DNA of 64,000 nucleotides from Carettochelys insculpta (lineage: Eukaryota; Chordata; Testudines; Carettochelyidae): positions 41,505,501 to 41,569,500 of the forward strand of contig NC_134145.1 in assembly GCF_033958435.1 (NCBI RefSeq), read 5' to 3'. Shown here piece by piece: positions 1-10,850 of the stretch. Positions within the stretch are counted from its first letter, which is position 1; every line of letters begins with the position of its first letter. The notes under the pieces are model-generated. The model saw only the letters and a program-made list of their open reading frames with translations, ran no database searches and was not told where the DNA came from. Both the position numbers and the translations under genes were made by a program.

Positions 1-1296
1 GCTGTCATGCTTTCGAGTAATGGAAAGGAAGGCATTAGAAGATGTCTGGGAACCCAGCTGGGTGTGGGGAGAAAACAGTCAAGCTAATGCGCTACCAGAA
101 GTCAGGCTGGGCAACAGGATGGATCACTTAATAATTATATTGTTCTAGTTATACCCTCTGAAGCATGTGGCACCAGCCTTTGTCAAAAAACAGTATACTG
201 GGCTAGAGGAATGGTTGGTCTGACCCAGTATTGTCATGCTTATGTACTTAAATTGTGAGAATATATTAAAAGGGAAAAAAACTACTGCTCCATAAAATAT
301 TAGAGGTGGGCTTTGGCCTCGGTTCAGATATCTTTTTGGGCCTATATTCTCTGGCAGAATATGGGAGTGTGCATTTAACAATTAAAATTTTGGTGGGTGG
401 TAGAGTGGGGTGCACCTCCCATATGATACCTTTAGTCACCTACATCTGGTCATCAGGGAGCAACTAGTTCCAGGATTATGACAGCCAAATCTCTAAAGTG
501 TAAATTAATCCATATAAAAGCTATCTTCCATTCCTGTGGCCAAAGCTCTGCTTGTCTGCTTGATCCTCATATCCCTAACAGATATCTCGCTGTAGATCCC
601 ACCACTCCTGACAAGGGAGCAGAAAGTCTCATGTAACTCCCAACAGATAGTGACCATATAACAAAGACTACCTCCTCTGTATCCTTTGGAATCATACCTA
701 ATCCCTCCCTGAATTTCCAGGGTGCACTTCTAATATACCTACTTCTCCATAACGATTTGCTGGTTCAAGTATCTGGATCAGAACCATTGTGGGAAAAAGT
801 GTGTTCCATTAACATAGCCCAGGATCAAAGAGGAGTTTCTGGAGCCGGTGTTTCAGAATATATCCTACACAAAAAAATCTTTCCTCACTCCTGCCATGGC
901 ATCTCCCAAGATTCTCCCACACCTCTGAAAAATTTAGGTAACTTGGAATTGTGACTGTTTTTTTTTTAAATGTATTGCACTATAGGTAGGTCAAAAGTCA
1001 AAGTCCTTCAAACTATTAAGAGTATTGCTAAGGCACCCCTCTCTCCTATGAATTCTAATGTATCATTGTGCAATCAAATAATTGCAAGCCATTATACTGG
1101 TTGGAATATTTGAGTGTAAATATACCCTAGATAGTCAGTGGATATTTATTACAGTTACTGTGTTCACTAACACAAACACAAACAAAGGTATAAAGTTGAC
1201 TTCGTCTACATAGGCACACATACTTAAAGTCACAAAATTGTGACCTATGATCAACTACAGAAAGTATTTGAAATTCATCATTTAACTGAAGGGTAG
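1..1296. other. Unique-looking DNA, no feature recognised
   Basis: AT-rich sequence with only short chance open frames. I see no splice-bounded exon, RNA gene or familiar repeat. The 3' part contains a short CA/AAAC-rich run near 1157-1185. Confidence 0.5.
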
Positions 1297-1298
1297 TA

Positions 1299-1871
1299 CA
1301 GTAGACCCCCACCCCCACGTTAAACTAGGGTTGCAATCTCACAACCCATGTGTAAGTCAAATTTTGGACAACTTCGAGGAGCCAGGAAACTGACCAGGAC
1401 TGCAGTCCTGGTCACTTTCTTGGCTCCAGGGATTGGAGGGGACCAGGGAACAAGGCAGCAGACCAGCTCCTGGTTCCCCTCTGCTTACAGAGCCAGAAAA
1501 CTCCCTTCCACTTGTTGGAACCAGGAAAGTGACCAGGGCTTCTGCCCTGGTCGGTTTTCCCCCTGCTGTCAGTGGCAGCAGCTGAAAGCCGGACTCTCGG
1601 CTGCCGTCACTGACAGGACTGGGGAAACTGCTCCTGTCAGGGCAGGGAAAGTCAGGCTGCCACCCCTGACAAGAGCAGTTTCTCTGCCTCTGTCAGGGCA
1701 GCAGCTGCTCCTGTCAGTGGCAGCATCTCAGCTGCCACCCGCCACCCCTGAGAGGAGCTGGGAAACTGATCAGTGCAGCAGAGCTGGTCAGTTTCCCCAC
1801 TCCTCTGAGTGGCAAGTCACCTTAACCTGAGATACGCGCAGCTCAAGTGTGTGTATCTCAAAGGTCTACTG
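1299..1871. mobile_element. Tigger/pogo-like MITE
   Basis: The element begins CAGTAGACC and ends GGTCTACTG, so it has 9-bp terminal inverted repeats. It is flanked by TA on both sides (1297-1298 and 1872-1873), the duplication made by Tc1/mariner-pogo transposases. The roughly 570-bp interior is GC-rich and made of degenerate repeats around CTGTCAGNGGCAGC and GACCAGG. The open frame at 1348-1830 is produced by that repeat structure and is not a gene. A dead Tigger-type transposase lies at 5.3-6.1 kb and could belong to the same group. That link is inference. Confidence 0.7.
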
Positions 1872-1959
1872 TAATGTCAAAATGCAACTTGAGAAATTGG
1901 CAACTGCCTCCACAGATGAACGGTAGCTGACTTTAAAAAAGTGTGATAGACCCTGGCCC

Positions 1960-2850
1960 GCAGCAGGCTACAGCAGCCTCATTCTATTGGGAGACCAAGA
2001 GAGTGAACAGGTGTAAGCCTGCCCACAGCTACAAGATCCCCCCTGGGGGCATGAGGGATCCACTAAAAGAACATGGTTCCCAAATAGATTCAGGAGACAA
2101 CTAAAAAGAAAACAGGGACAGGTTGTGAAGCCAGGAGGCAACACTGAGCAGAGAGCCCTGGACTGCGCCCACTGCTCCTCAAAGGTGTCAAGTGAGCCAG
2201 CAGATGCTGCCCAGAGGAACTCTGCCTGGATTCGTGAACAGATAGAGGAAAGCAAGTAGGCCACCACAGTTGCAGTCCCCTCCAAAAGCCAGCCTCCTCT
2301 GTCCGGTCTTGTACATGGCCATCTTGGCCATGGCCAGGAGAAGGCTGACGAGGAGGTCCCAGGACTTTGTGGGGCCACAGATGGGGTGTGATAGGATCAG
2401 AAGGTGTGGGGCAAAGTGCAGCCAGAACCTCAACAGGAGGTTCTGGAGGATCCAGAAGAGGGTCTGTAACCTGGCGCACTCAAGATAGGTGTGTGCCAGG
2501 ATCTCCCTTGTGCCACAAAAGGAGCAAGTGTCAGGGATGGGGTGAATTGTGCCAAGTACACACCAGTGCTGACTGATCCGTGGAAGCTCCTCCAGCTGAT
2601 GTCCCCAGAGGTCTAAGGGACTAGAATAGAATACAGGCTAGTCCACCAGGATTCCCCACCCTCTGCTGGTGGCAAAAGGTCCAGTGGCCCCCAAGGACTT
2701 GGTTGCTGAAGGCAGCTGCCAGGTGCGGAGTAGGTCCTGGTAGAAGACCGGCAGCTCTGAGAGGTCTCTCAGATGGCCTGTCAAACAAAGGTAAAGGAGC
2801 TGCCGGTCATACTGGAGCTCTTGGGATTGTTTCAATTTCCATTTGCTACT
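1960..2850 (-). pseudogene. Tx1/L1-like LINE, 3' end of the reverse-transcriptase ORF
   Basis: Read on the minus strand, about 2540 to 2190 gives a continuous frame starting with a CxxCG...H...EC zinc-knuckle-like motif (CSFCGTREILAHTYLECARL), then a leucine-rich stretch containing LLLRFWLHFAPHLLI and LLAMAKMAMYKTG. This is the arrangement seen after the RT domain in Tx1-like (L1-clade) LINEs. Upstream on that strand, 2835-2640 encodes a second recognisable piece (LPVFYQDLLRTWQ) in another frame. The copy is 5'-truncated, frameshifted and has no visible poly-A tail. The RT catalytic block is absent. The clade call rests on motif resemblance only; another non-LTR clade is possible. Confidence 0.65.
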
Positions 2851-4154
2851 GGTCTAAATGGTATTAAAACATGGTATCCTGATAATGTCACACACCAACC
2901 AAACTGTGTTCTCAATTTTATGTGGCTAACCCCATGACTTCATTAGAGTTAGGAATGCCGCAAAACAGGAATTGTCATACCAACAATCTACCAATCCATC
3001 TAATCTCCAAACTGGGATCAGCAACGGATACTGCAGAAATGCAAAACCCTCCTGATAGAGAACTAGGGACTAGTTTTAGGAGTAGCTTTGTACTAACCTA
3101 GGCACTTTGTAATATATTATTTCAGCTTACCTGGAGTCTAGTCCTATCTCTTCCTGAAAGGACTTTGCACAGGTTCTATGCTGATTTATTGAGCATTTAT
3201 TTTACTGCCTTCTAAAGTTTGGGTATGAGGGATGTAAACTGCAATATGAACAGCAGTTGGAGGAGAAATTTGAATTCATGATGTCCTGACTGACAGCTCA
3301 GAATATTTCTCTCTACAGCATATTTGTTGGACATGTGCATACCACAAATACAGGTAAACTATTTTGCTAGTCTTTAAAGTGCTACTTGACTGCTTTTTGT
3401 TTTGTTAGGTTTACTACAGAGTATGGAAACCCTACTCCTCAGTTCCCAATATATCTCTGCTCAACAGACCTGACAACAGCTGCTTCCTGCAAGAACCCTA
3501 TGTATTCATTTCTGTTGTAGGAGGTCATCTCACAACTTATCACACACTCCCAGAGATTTCTGACTACGAACAAGTTACTATCAAAGCTTCTCAGTGACAT
3601 TGCCTCCCAGTTAACCACCCTCACCATTCCTCTTTCTCATGCAGGCTTCACATTGGTGGGTTTTGTTTTTGTTTAGCTTTAGCTAGGTGCTGGAGCCTGA
3701 GGTCATGGCAGGAGGGAAATGATAGTGACACAGGACAGTGGGGACACAGAAGAGAGCAGAACTGTGGAGGCAAGTTTAGATCAGTTGCATTATTAGGAGG
3801 AAGAGAAGGTGTGAGAAAGTGCAGCAAATGGATGTAAGAATTACAGTGTGAAAAGTGAGCCAAGAATTAGGGATGGAAGTATTATTTGTTCTTGGAAATG
3901 TATGAATATGGAGACCCTGGACTCTGAACATTCACACGTCGTATAAATTTCAGTGCACTCATTATTTCCGGAAGCAAAGAGATTAGAAAGGGCACATAAA
4001 ACTTCAGTGCAGAGGGCTCTGGGTTTTAATTAAAGTTACCTTGTGTAGTTATTCACATCTAAGCAGTTCAATTTGATAGCATTGTGCTGTTTACCAAATC
4101 AAAATCCACTGAAGGGATTAAAAAACTGTTTGTAATATTGTTTTCTAGCAATTC
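2851..4154. other. Mostly unique DNA
   Basis: No gene recognised. The only familiar piece is a short PLE 3'-end relic near 3.36-3.41 kb. Minus-strand frames at 3439-3627 and 3648-3863 lack any family signature. Confidence 0.45.
3363..3408 (+). repeat. PLE 3'-end relic
   Basis: It contains TAGTCTTTAAAGTGCTACTT followed by a T-rich GCTTTTTGTTTTG tail. The same block occurs at 46.3-46.4 kb and 35.3-35.5 kb. Here it is a fragment of about 45 bp. Confidence 0.5.
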
Positions 4155-4157
4155 TTA

Positions 4158-4839
4158 GCCGTGTCTACACATGCATGCTACTTCGAAGTAGCAGCACTAA
4201 CTTCGAAATAGCACCCGTCACGGCTACACGCGCTGGGCGCTATTTCGAAGTTAACTTCGACGTTAGGCGGCGAGACGTCGAAGTCGCTAACCCCATCAGG
4301 GGATAGGAATAGCGCCCTACTTCGACGTTCAACGTCGAAGTAGGGACCGTGTAGTCGTTGCGCGTCCCGCAACTTCGAAATAGCGGGGTCCGCCATGGCG
4401 GCCATCAGCTGAGGGGTTGAGAGACGCTCTCTCTCAAGCCCCTGCGGGGCTCTATGGTCACCGTGGGCAGCAGCCCTTAGCCCAGGGCTTCTGGCTGCTG
4501 CTGCGGCAGCTGGGGATCCATGCTGCAGGCACAGGGTCTGCAACCAGTTGTCAGCTCTGTGTATTTTGTGTTGTTTAGTGCAACTGTGTCTGGGAGGGGC
4601 CCTTTAAGGGAGCGGCTTGCTGTTGAGTCCGCCCTGTGACCCTGTCTGCAGCTGTGCCTGGCACCCTTATTTCGATGTGTGCTACTTTGGCATGTAGACG
4701 TTCCCTCGCAGTGCCTATTTCAATGTGGTGCCGCGCAACGTCGAAGTTGAACATCGACGTTGCCAGCCCTGGAGGACGTGTAGACATTATTCATCGAAAT
4801 AAGCTATTTCGATGTAGGCTTCACGTGTAGACGTAGCCC
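4158..4839 (-). mobile_element. Harbinger MITE (deletion derivative, TTCGAAGTAG group)
   Basis: It is flanked by TTA at 4155-4157 and 4840-4842, the usual Harbinger target duplication. The ends read GCCGTGTCTACAC and, inverted, GGGCTACGTCTACAC. The left part matches the right terminal region of the two-gene Harbinger at 29.3-33.3 kb (the block ending in the ATGGCGG/CAGCTGA stretch and the CTACTTCGA motifs). The right part matches that element's left terminal region (the GGGAGGGGCCCTTTAAGG block). The copy is therefore an internally deleted, reversed version of the autonomous element. Its subterminal regions hold many copies of TTCGAAGTAG/CTACTTCGA-like palindromes. It has no coding capacity. 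Confidence 0.8.
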
Positions 4840-5204
4840 TTATCTCCTGTTGTCCCCCATCATAATTTCTGGCTTTTAACTGGTTATGGGATTGGATTTT
4901 TCTTCACATATAAGCCCAGGGATTTAGGTTTCCAGGTCCCTAGAACAGATTTTTATTGTGATATGCTTTATACTTTGCTCATAATATTCTATTAAAAAAA
5001 ACCAATATGAGTGAGTTGAGCTTGTCTTTCCACGTTTTGAAACCCATAATGGCCATTATTGCCAATCAGGCTCTCTGAGCTAAAACTGCTGCAGTACCTT
5101 CTGTTTTCTGTTTACCACTAATTTGAAAAAAAGTTTACATGGTGTATTACAAGTAAATTTTTAGACCAGCTTCTTGTGGTAAAAAATATTTTAGTGTATG
5201 AATG

Positions 5205-5238
5205 TACACACACGCGCGCGTGCGCACACACACACACA
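5205..5238. repeat. (CA)n/(CG)n microsatellite
   Basis: Alternating purine-pyrimidine tract: CA repeats interrupted by CGCGCGCGTGCG. It has Z-DNA-forming composition. Confidence 0.9.
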
Positions 5239-5338
5239 GAGCAAGGCCGAGTTTTGGCCACATCTTCACCAAAATGATGCCTAATGACACTGATTAAATT
5301 CATTTTGCCTTTCACATGTACCCATAACCTTGTAATTT

Positions 5339-6060
5339 AGGACTATAGGAGACCCTTGCTATTCATGGTTTCACTGTATGTGGTTTTACATATTCACAGT
5401 GCACTGCCTGCACCAGTTCAAGCACATGATGCAGCATGCAGATGCTTTTTCCGTGCATTTTAGTAAAAAAAATTCCAATTGCTACGTTGCAGGAGTATTA
5501 ACACTCACCCTTAATTACGGCACCCAAAAGAAAAATGGGTGATGCAGAGAGTGGTCAAGAGGCTAAAAGGGGGGAATAGGTGATGACCTTAAGCCAAAAA
5601 GTTGAATTGTTGGATAAATTTGTGAGTGATGTTAAGGCTGCCTCAGTAACTAGAACATACAGCATGAATAAGGCAACTGTGCATTATATGAGGAAAAAAG
5701 GAGAAAAACTTAAGGGATGGTGTTGCTGCAAGTGCACCAGCTTATGTGGAAGTGTGCTGTCAGAGTTGTGATCCTATCAAGGAGAATATGCGAAAGGCGT
5801 TAAGCATTTGGATGGAAGACATAGCACACAAGCCCCTGTAAGTGGCCCGGTAATTTGAGAAAAGGTTTTGAACTTGTGGAAGCATTTTGTGCAAGTGTCA
5901 AGTGGTGAAGGGAGAAGATATGATAGTGCAAGCAAGAGGTGGTTGGAGAAATTTAAAAGGTGCACAGTTTAGAGATCGTGAAAACGGAGGAATTGGTGTC
6001 ACAAGATCATAAAGCATCGCTGGATTAACCCCCTACCCCAAGCTTTTTAAAATTATTAAG
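5339..6060 (+). pseudogene. Tigger-like (pogo) transposase, N-terminal fragment
   Basis: Tigger/pogo transposases are DDE enzymes of the Tc1/mariner superfamily with an N-terminal helix-turn-helix and a CENP-B-like DNA-binding domain. Here 5580-5722 encodes LSQKVELLDKF...NKATVHYMRKKGEKLK, the first helix-turn-helix. After a frameshift, 5780-5970 encodes KENMRKALSIWMED and then ASKRWLEKFKR, the start of the CENP-B-type domain. The DDE catalytic part is missing. The AT-rich left edge (5345-5400: GAGACCCTTGCTATTCATGG, TATTCACAG) resembles a Tigger end. Several stops and frameshifts show an old dead copy. TA flanks were not resolved. Confidence 0.7.
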
Positions 6061-6119
6061 ATTTGTAAATTAGCGCTTTGTTTGCGTTTTCAATCTCCCT
6101 CATTTGCAGTCCCCCTCCA

Positions 6120-6365
6120 GAAGGGGAATGTAGTATAGATACAGCCCTAGGGAATAGAGCTATTTCAAAATAAGCACTCTCTCATGTTTTAACATCATCT
6201 ATTTCCAAATAAGTGCTACTCCTCCTGCAATGAGGTTTACTGATTTCAAAATAATGCACCTATTTTGAATTTCTTTTGAAATAGCGTGCGCATAGTGGAG
6301 ACGACAGCAAAGTTATTTATAAATAACTGCTGTTATCTCAAAATAACTTGGTTGTGTGGCTGTAC
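6120..6365. mobile_element. Palindromic MITE of the TTATTTCAAAATAA type
   Basis: It contains repeated inverted blocks CTATTTCAAAATAAG and TTATCTCAAAATAAC, with a tATAGATACAGCCCT end at the left edge, the common outer end of the window's Harbinger MITEs. It is old and degenerate. Boundaries are approximate. Confidence 0.45.
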
Positions 6366-7454
6366 CTGTGTGACCATGATTCAGCAGCTAACATCATATG
6401 GGACTTTGATCTTCTCCTGATGAGGCCTCTTTCTCTTTTGTGGGTGGTGTTCTTTGGCAGGGCTCAGATCTTATTATTCTCTGGCTGTCAAGGTGCTGCT
6501 GGCAGCTGGTCATCCAGACAGTCTGGCTTCGGGGATCGATCCCATTGCAAACACACACCAACACTCATGCTTCCCCTAACTCACAAACACAACATTATAT
6601 AGAATAAAGCTAAATCTATAAAACAGAGCTACTTATTATCAACATACTTATATTCTTATACAAAAGCTAAAATACTACATCTTGGCTACATTATTTCTTA
6701 CTGAAATTCACATTCCCCTATCATGATGAGATGTTACATAGCTCAAGGGTTACACAGGTCATGACTGTTGCAAAGCTTTCAGGACTTAAAACCAGTGATG
6801 ACTGAAAGTTACAGAACTTACATCACCATGGTACTGGACTGAACAGAGGCTTTATACAACAAAAACCACTTTTTTAACTTATGAAGAACACTGTTTTCCG
6901 ATAGAAGCAAATTATCCTGTTTAATAGAAGAAAGGCAAGCAGCAAAATTTATCAGTTTAAAGCTTTTTTGGCAGCTTGCACCAGTGTTATTTTAAATTAA
7001 AGATCCACATATTTCATGTGCTCAGTTTTGACACAATAATCAATGTTTATATATGCATTACATTTTTGTACAACAGCTATTTCATGTCCTCCTTTCCCCA
7101 AGAGAATCTGAGGGATGGCTGACTATGCAACCATAATCACAGAAGTGACAGCCCACAATGAAGGACCTCATTCTTTAAATGAAACACTGATATTATGACC
7201 TTTTGATTACTTATTTTCCCTTCCTAATCTTCTCACCCAGAGATCCTTCTATATAAAGAGGATGGGGAAAAAACCTCGTTACACCAATATGTGCATTTGA
7301 GATTGAAATAATGTTGGCCAGAAAACAAGAATTCCATTCTGCAAAAAAGATTTTGAGGTTTCAGGTTTTCATCTTGTCTCGGAAAAAAAACAAAACAAAA
7401 ACGGACACCTTTTGAAATTTTCCATGAAAAAAACAGAGACGGACTCATCCCACC
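6366..7454. other. No feature recognised
   Basis: AT-rich sequence without familiar repeats. A CAAACACACACCAACACTC run occurs near 6550. Chance frames only. Confidence 0.45.
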
Positions 7455-7605
7455 CCAAAACAGCTGAGGGCCTCACGGTTAGGACAACTCATCAAGGATT
7501 TGGGAGACTCACATTTAAGTCCTTGCTCTCAATTTGATAAAGCAGGCATTTGATCCTAGGTCTCCTACATGGCTGTTGAGTTTCCTCACCAAAGGGCTGT
7601 TAGCT
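7455..7605. repeat. tRNA-like foldback repeat
   Basis: The left half reads like a decayed tRNA-derived unit (CACGGTTAGGACAACTCATC, then GGGAGACTCACATTTAAGTCC). The right half is its approximate reverse complement (GGCATTTGATCCTAGGTCTCC). The same arrangement recurs at 26.8-27.1 kb. It looks like a short SINE-like foldback family. It has lost any RNA gene structure. Confidence 0.4.
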
Positions 7606-7934
7606 ATCATGTGGTCTTTCTTACTTGTTTTGAATAGATATTCTGTCCTGGACCTTCAAAACTCTCAACAAAACTATCCTGGAGTGATTTCTTGTTTTGA
7701 CAAATTGCCATTTTCCAATGGGAGATAAGACAGAGCTGTGAAAGCAATCCCACCCATTTCTAGATTTAAGTGAAATGCATCTTCAGTTGAGAAAAGGATG
7801 ATTTTCTGTACTGGAATGCTTATCACTGAACTATATGTTGCCCCTGTAGCAATGACATTTGAAGTGTGGGTTTCCACACAAAACACACAGGTTTGTACGC
7901 TATGACATAATAAAAAGGAAGCTTACCCTTGTAG
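7606..7934. other. No feature recognised
   Basis: Unique-looking sequence. No repeat signature or credible exon seen. Confidence 0.4.
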
Positions 7935-8165
7935 TAAAGGCATTAGACTAGGACTAAGACCACCTAGGCTCAATTAGTGGGTTTGCCGTAAATACCCCAT
8001 GTGACCTCAGACAAGTCACTTAATTCCTCTGGGCCTCAGTTTCCCCACTAATGGGGAACCCAATCCTTCCTTTCTACCACACTTGGCTGGTGTTATTTAT
8101 TTAGATTAAATCTCTTTCAGACAGTGACTCTCACACATACTGTACCTAGCTGAAAAGTCACCAGT
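7935..8165 (+). repeat. MIR SINE
   Basis: It carries the conserved MIR core: TGTGACCTCAGACAAGTCAC, then CTCTGGGCCTCAGTTTCCCC, then ATGGGGAACCC. A tRNA-derived part (GGCATTAGACTAGGACTAAG) precedes it. An L2-like tail (AGATTAAATCTCTTTCAGAC) follows. It is an ancient amniote relic with no expected activity. Confidence 0.8.
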
Positions 8166-8171
8166 TTTGGT

Positions 8172-8832
8172 TGGAGCCTCTAGCAAACTACATCCCATGG
8201 GCCACACATGGTCTGTCACTCATTTTTATCCAGTCCTTGAGCACCTACTGGGGAGAGAAGTCTGGGGCTTTCCCTGCTCCATTCATGCCATGGCTTCTGG
8301 ATGCGGCAGTATGTACCCCTCCAGCTCTTATGTGTAAGGGCAGCCAGAGGGTTGTATGCACTGCCCCCACCACAAGCACTCCCCTTACAGATCTCACTGA
8401 CTGAGAACTACAGTCAATGGGAGCCGCAGAGGTAGCATGCAGACCCACCCAGCCAGGCCTCTGATCAGGAGCTGTCCAGAAGTGGGACATTCCAGGGCTT
8501 CAGGAGCTGCTTGAGGAGGTAAGTGTAGCCCAGAGCCTGCACCCCTGGCCCCTCCCCACATCCTCCAATCCGTTGCCATAGCCCAGAGCCCCCTCCTGTC
8601 CTGTGAACCCCTCAATCCCAGTCCAAGGCCACCTCCTGTCCTCTACATCCTCAATCCCAGCCCAGAGCCCCCTCCTGCATCCAAGTCCCTCATTCCCAGA
8701 TCCACCCCACAGCCTGCATTAGAAGCCCACTTCTGCGTGCCAACTCCAATTCCATGAACATTCATTGGCCTCTGTACAAACTGCATACTCTGGTGTGTCC
8801 CTCAGGCCAAAATAATTGCCCAACTCTGCTGT
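8172..8832. mobile_element. hAT-like non-autonomous element
   Basis: The left edge reads TAGCAAACTACATCCCATGG and GGGCCACACATGGTCTG, resembling the common reptile element that begins with a GGGCAAACTACGGCCC-type end. The right edge, inverted, reads CAGAGTTGGGCAATTATT. Between them is a C-rich minisatellite of degenerate CCCAGAGCCCCCTCCTG units (8520-8710). It has no coding capacity. The superfamily call follows resemblance; the 8-bp target duplication was not identified. Confidence 0.5.
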
Positions 8833-9424
8833 AATTGCCATAGTACTACTAATATGAAGAAACAGGAAAGTTCTGGAAACCTGCTAATGTTAGATTGGTC
8901 ACAGAACTGGAGAGAACATTTTAGACATGGAGCTTCATAGTGATTATTTCTAACAGCTAAATTGTGTCAGAATAATTTTGTCAAAATGGCTCCCTAATTA
9001 GTTACAAAGGAAAATACAAGCACAACGTGAACATTAGTTTTCACTCATTCATGCATTCAGTAAGTCTCTCTTCTTTACTTCTGCACATAGGGAAACACTT
9101 GCCCTATGGGATCCTTAAGGCTAGCTGCATAGTAAGGTTCATCAGAGATTTGAAAAGTGGCAAGCCTCAGATTCATTTAGTAAAGCTTGTCAACTGCGCA
9201 CCCACATATGCCTGGGAGACTTGAGTCTCAAAACTCTGAAGAGATCTTCCTGGAGCTACAGGCCCCCTGAACTCTTTCCACTTGAAGCAACAGGGTGTTT
9301 TTATTTATAACACTAAACAGGTTCCATGGCCTCCTCCCACTCTGCACACGTGCGCGCACACACAAACACACACACACCACCAGCACCCTGCACACATGCA
9401 CAAGGGACACAGGAAAACCATACA
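8833..9424. other. Unique DNA with a CA microsatellite
   Basis: No gene seen. A CACACGTGCGCGCACACAC tract runs through about 9345-9378. Confidence 0.45.
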
Positions 9425-10300
9425 ATAAATGTTTTACTGACCGTTAACTGTGCCCCTCCATGATTGAGGGAACTTTTTACAGTTAGGAAGGGGAACAGCT
9501 AATGGAAGGCCAGGGGGAACTATTTACAAGGGTGTAGCAGCCCCAGGTGGGCACACTGCAGGTCCCTGGGGGCTGGGTTTGGAATGGGGGCCCTTACCCC
9601 TCAATGGGGCTCAACAGCCAGGATGCCCATCGCCCATACCTGCCCCTTCCTCCTCATGTCCGGGGGCCTCATCGGGGATGGGACAAGGCCAGCGGCATGG
9701 GGAGGTAGGGGTGCAGCTGGGGCGTGGTCCCCACGTCCTCACCGAGGTTGGCATGGGGAGTTGGGGGGTTGGGGGAGTGAGGTTTCTAACTGGCTGGCCC
9801 TGGGCCAGATGCATGAGGCTGGCTGGGGGGAGGTGGGGTGGGAGCAGGGTCTCAAGGTCAGGCTCATGGGGGGGTGCTGCTGTGGGGGTGGTAGGGGGAT
9901 GGGGGATCGGGGCAGAGGGGATGCCGTAGCAGGGAGAGGAGATGATGTGTGGGCAACAGGGGTATGGGGGACGATGGGGTGGGTGCAGAAGTGGCACACA
10001 ATGGGGCAGCAGCCGGGGCCAAGTGGCTGACCACAGCCTGTGTCAGGGCATCCATGTTGGCCGCCACTCGGTCCCAGTCCTGTTGCTTCATGGTGAGCCA
10101 CTACCGCAGCACACCCATCAGGTCCCATAGGGCTGCCATGTGGGCCACATCCCTGCCTCCTCCTCCTTGCCCTGGTGGGACCAGCGTATGACCTGGCGGT
10201 GGCTCTGTGCTACCCCTGGTCAGGGCCCACGATGCTCCCCCTCATCCTCTGTGGTTGGGCTTCCCGGGACTGTGACAGGGATGGTCTGTCTGCTGGCCGC
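9425..10300 (-). pseudogene. GC-rich Harbinger remnant, probable tail of the Myb/SANT-like gene
   Basis: This GC-rich block has the layout of the convergent intergenic region and minus-strand gene in the Harbinger copies further right: an AATAAA on the plus strand (9424-9430), an ACTATTTACAAGGG patch, then a minus-strand frame at 10091-9864. That frame encodes MKQQDWDRVAANMDALTQAV, an amphipathic helix-like tail followed by a proline/serine-rich stretch. Three overlapping long frames on both strands come from base composition. No TIRs are visible, and a PLE insertion abuts the right side. Assignment to Harbinger is inference from layout. Confidence 0.35.
9884..9912 (+). other. Potential G-quadruplex
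   Basis: There are four runs of four to five G with loops of 5, 2 and 3 bases (GGGGG-tggta-GGGGG-at-GGGGG-atc-GGGG). It sits in the GC-rich Harbinger remnant, where further G runs occur at 9750-9780 and 9825-9880. Confidence 0.7.
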
Positions 10301-10305
10301 TGGAA

Positions 10306-10687
10306 CCATGGAGACATTTATACCATCATGTGCCAGCAAAGCCCCTCTGCTATATACATCGGACAAACTGGACAGTCTCTACATAAAAGAATAAATGCAC
10401 ACAAATCAGATATCAGAAATGGCAATATACAAAAACCTGTAGGAGAGCACTTCAATCTCCCAGGCCACACAGTAGCAGACTTAAAAGTAGCTATCCTACA
10501 GCAAAAACATTTCAGGACAAGACTCCAAAGAGAAATTTCTGAGCTACAATTCTTCTGCAAATTTGACGCCCTCAGCTCAGGCTTAAACAAAGACTGTGAA
10601 TGGCTGGCTAAATACAAAAGCAGTTTCCCCTCCCTTGGTGTTCACACCTCCACATCAACTACTGGTAGTAAGCCTCAGCCTTGCTGA
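10306..10687 (+). pseudogene. PLE GIY-YIG endonuclease domain fragment
   Basis: PLEs encode a reverse transcriptase followed by a GIY-YIG endonuclease that nicks target DNA. This frame shows the two signature strands (IYTIMCQ and IYIGQTGQSL), an RINAHKSDI helix with the expected arginine, a GEHF glutamate motif, and a C-terminal GLNKD motif, ending at TGA (10685-10687). The reverse transcriptase is missing, so only about the last 115 codons of the ORF remain. The frame upstream of 10306 belongs to the neighbouring GC-rich remnant and is unrelated. The domain itself reads without a stop, so this insertion may be fairly young, but without its RT it cannot be autonomous. Confidence 0.8.
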
Positions 10688-10850
10688 CTGAGCTAACCTT
10701 GTTATCCCCACCCTTGCTCTGGCTTCTTTATACCTGGCCCTGCAGATTTCCGAGACCAGCATCTGATGAAGTGAGTCTGTGCTCACAAGAGCTCATGCTC
10801 AAAACTTTTCTGTTAGTCTATAAGGTGCCACAGGACCCTTAGTTGCTGTT
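10306..10850 (+). mobile_element. Penelope-like retroelement, 5'-truncated 3' end
   Basis: It comprises the endonuclease end of a PLE ORF plus its 3' UTR. The 3' UTR contains GCATCTGATGAAGTGAGTCT, GAGCTCATGCTCAAAAC and TGTTAGTCTATAAGGTGCC. The same UTR without coding sequence recurs at 25.5 kb and, as an inverted pair, at 48.1-48.3 kb. The direct link here between a GIY-YIG coding end and this UTR identifies those orphan copies as PLE. Confidence 0.8.

Noticed and set aside
1348..1830. 160-codon open frame on the plus strand
   Set aside because: It lies wholly within the TA-flanked MITE, is made of that element's degenerate repeats and matches no protein family.
9584..10030. Several overlapping 116-148 codon frames on both strands
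   Set aside because: All arise from G-rich composition; they are rich in Gly/Trp or Pro/His and lack any domain.
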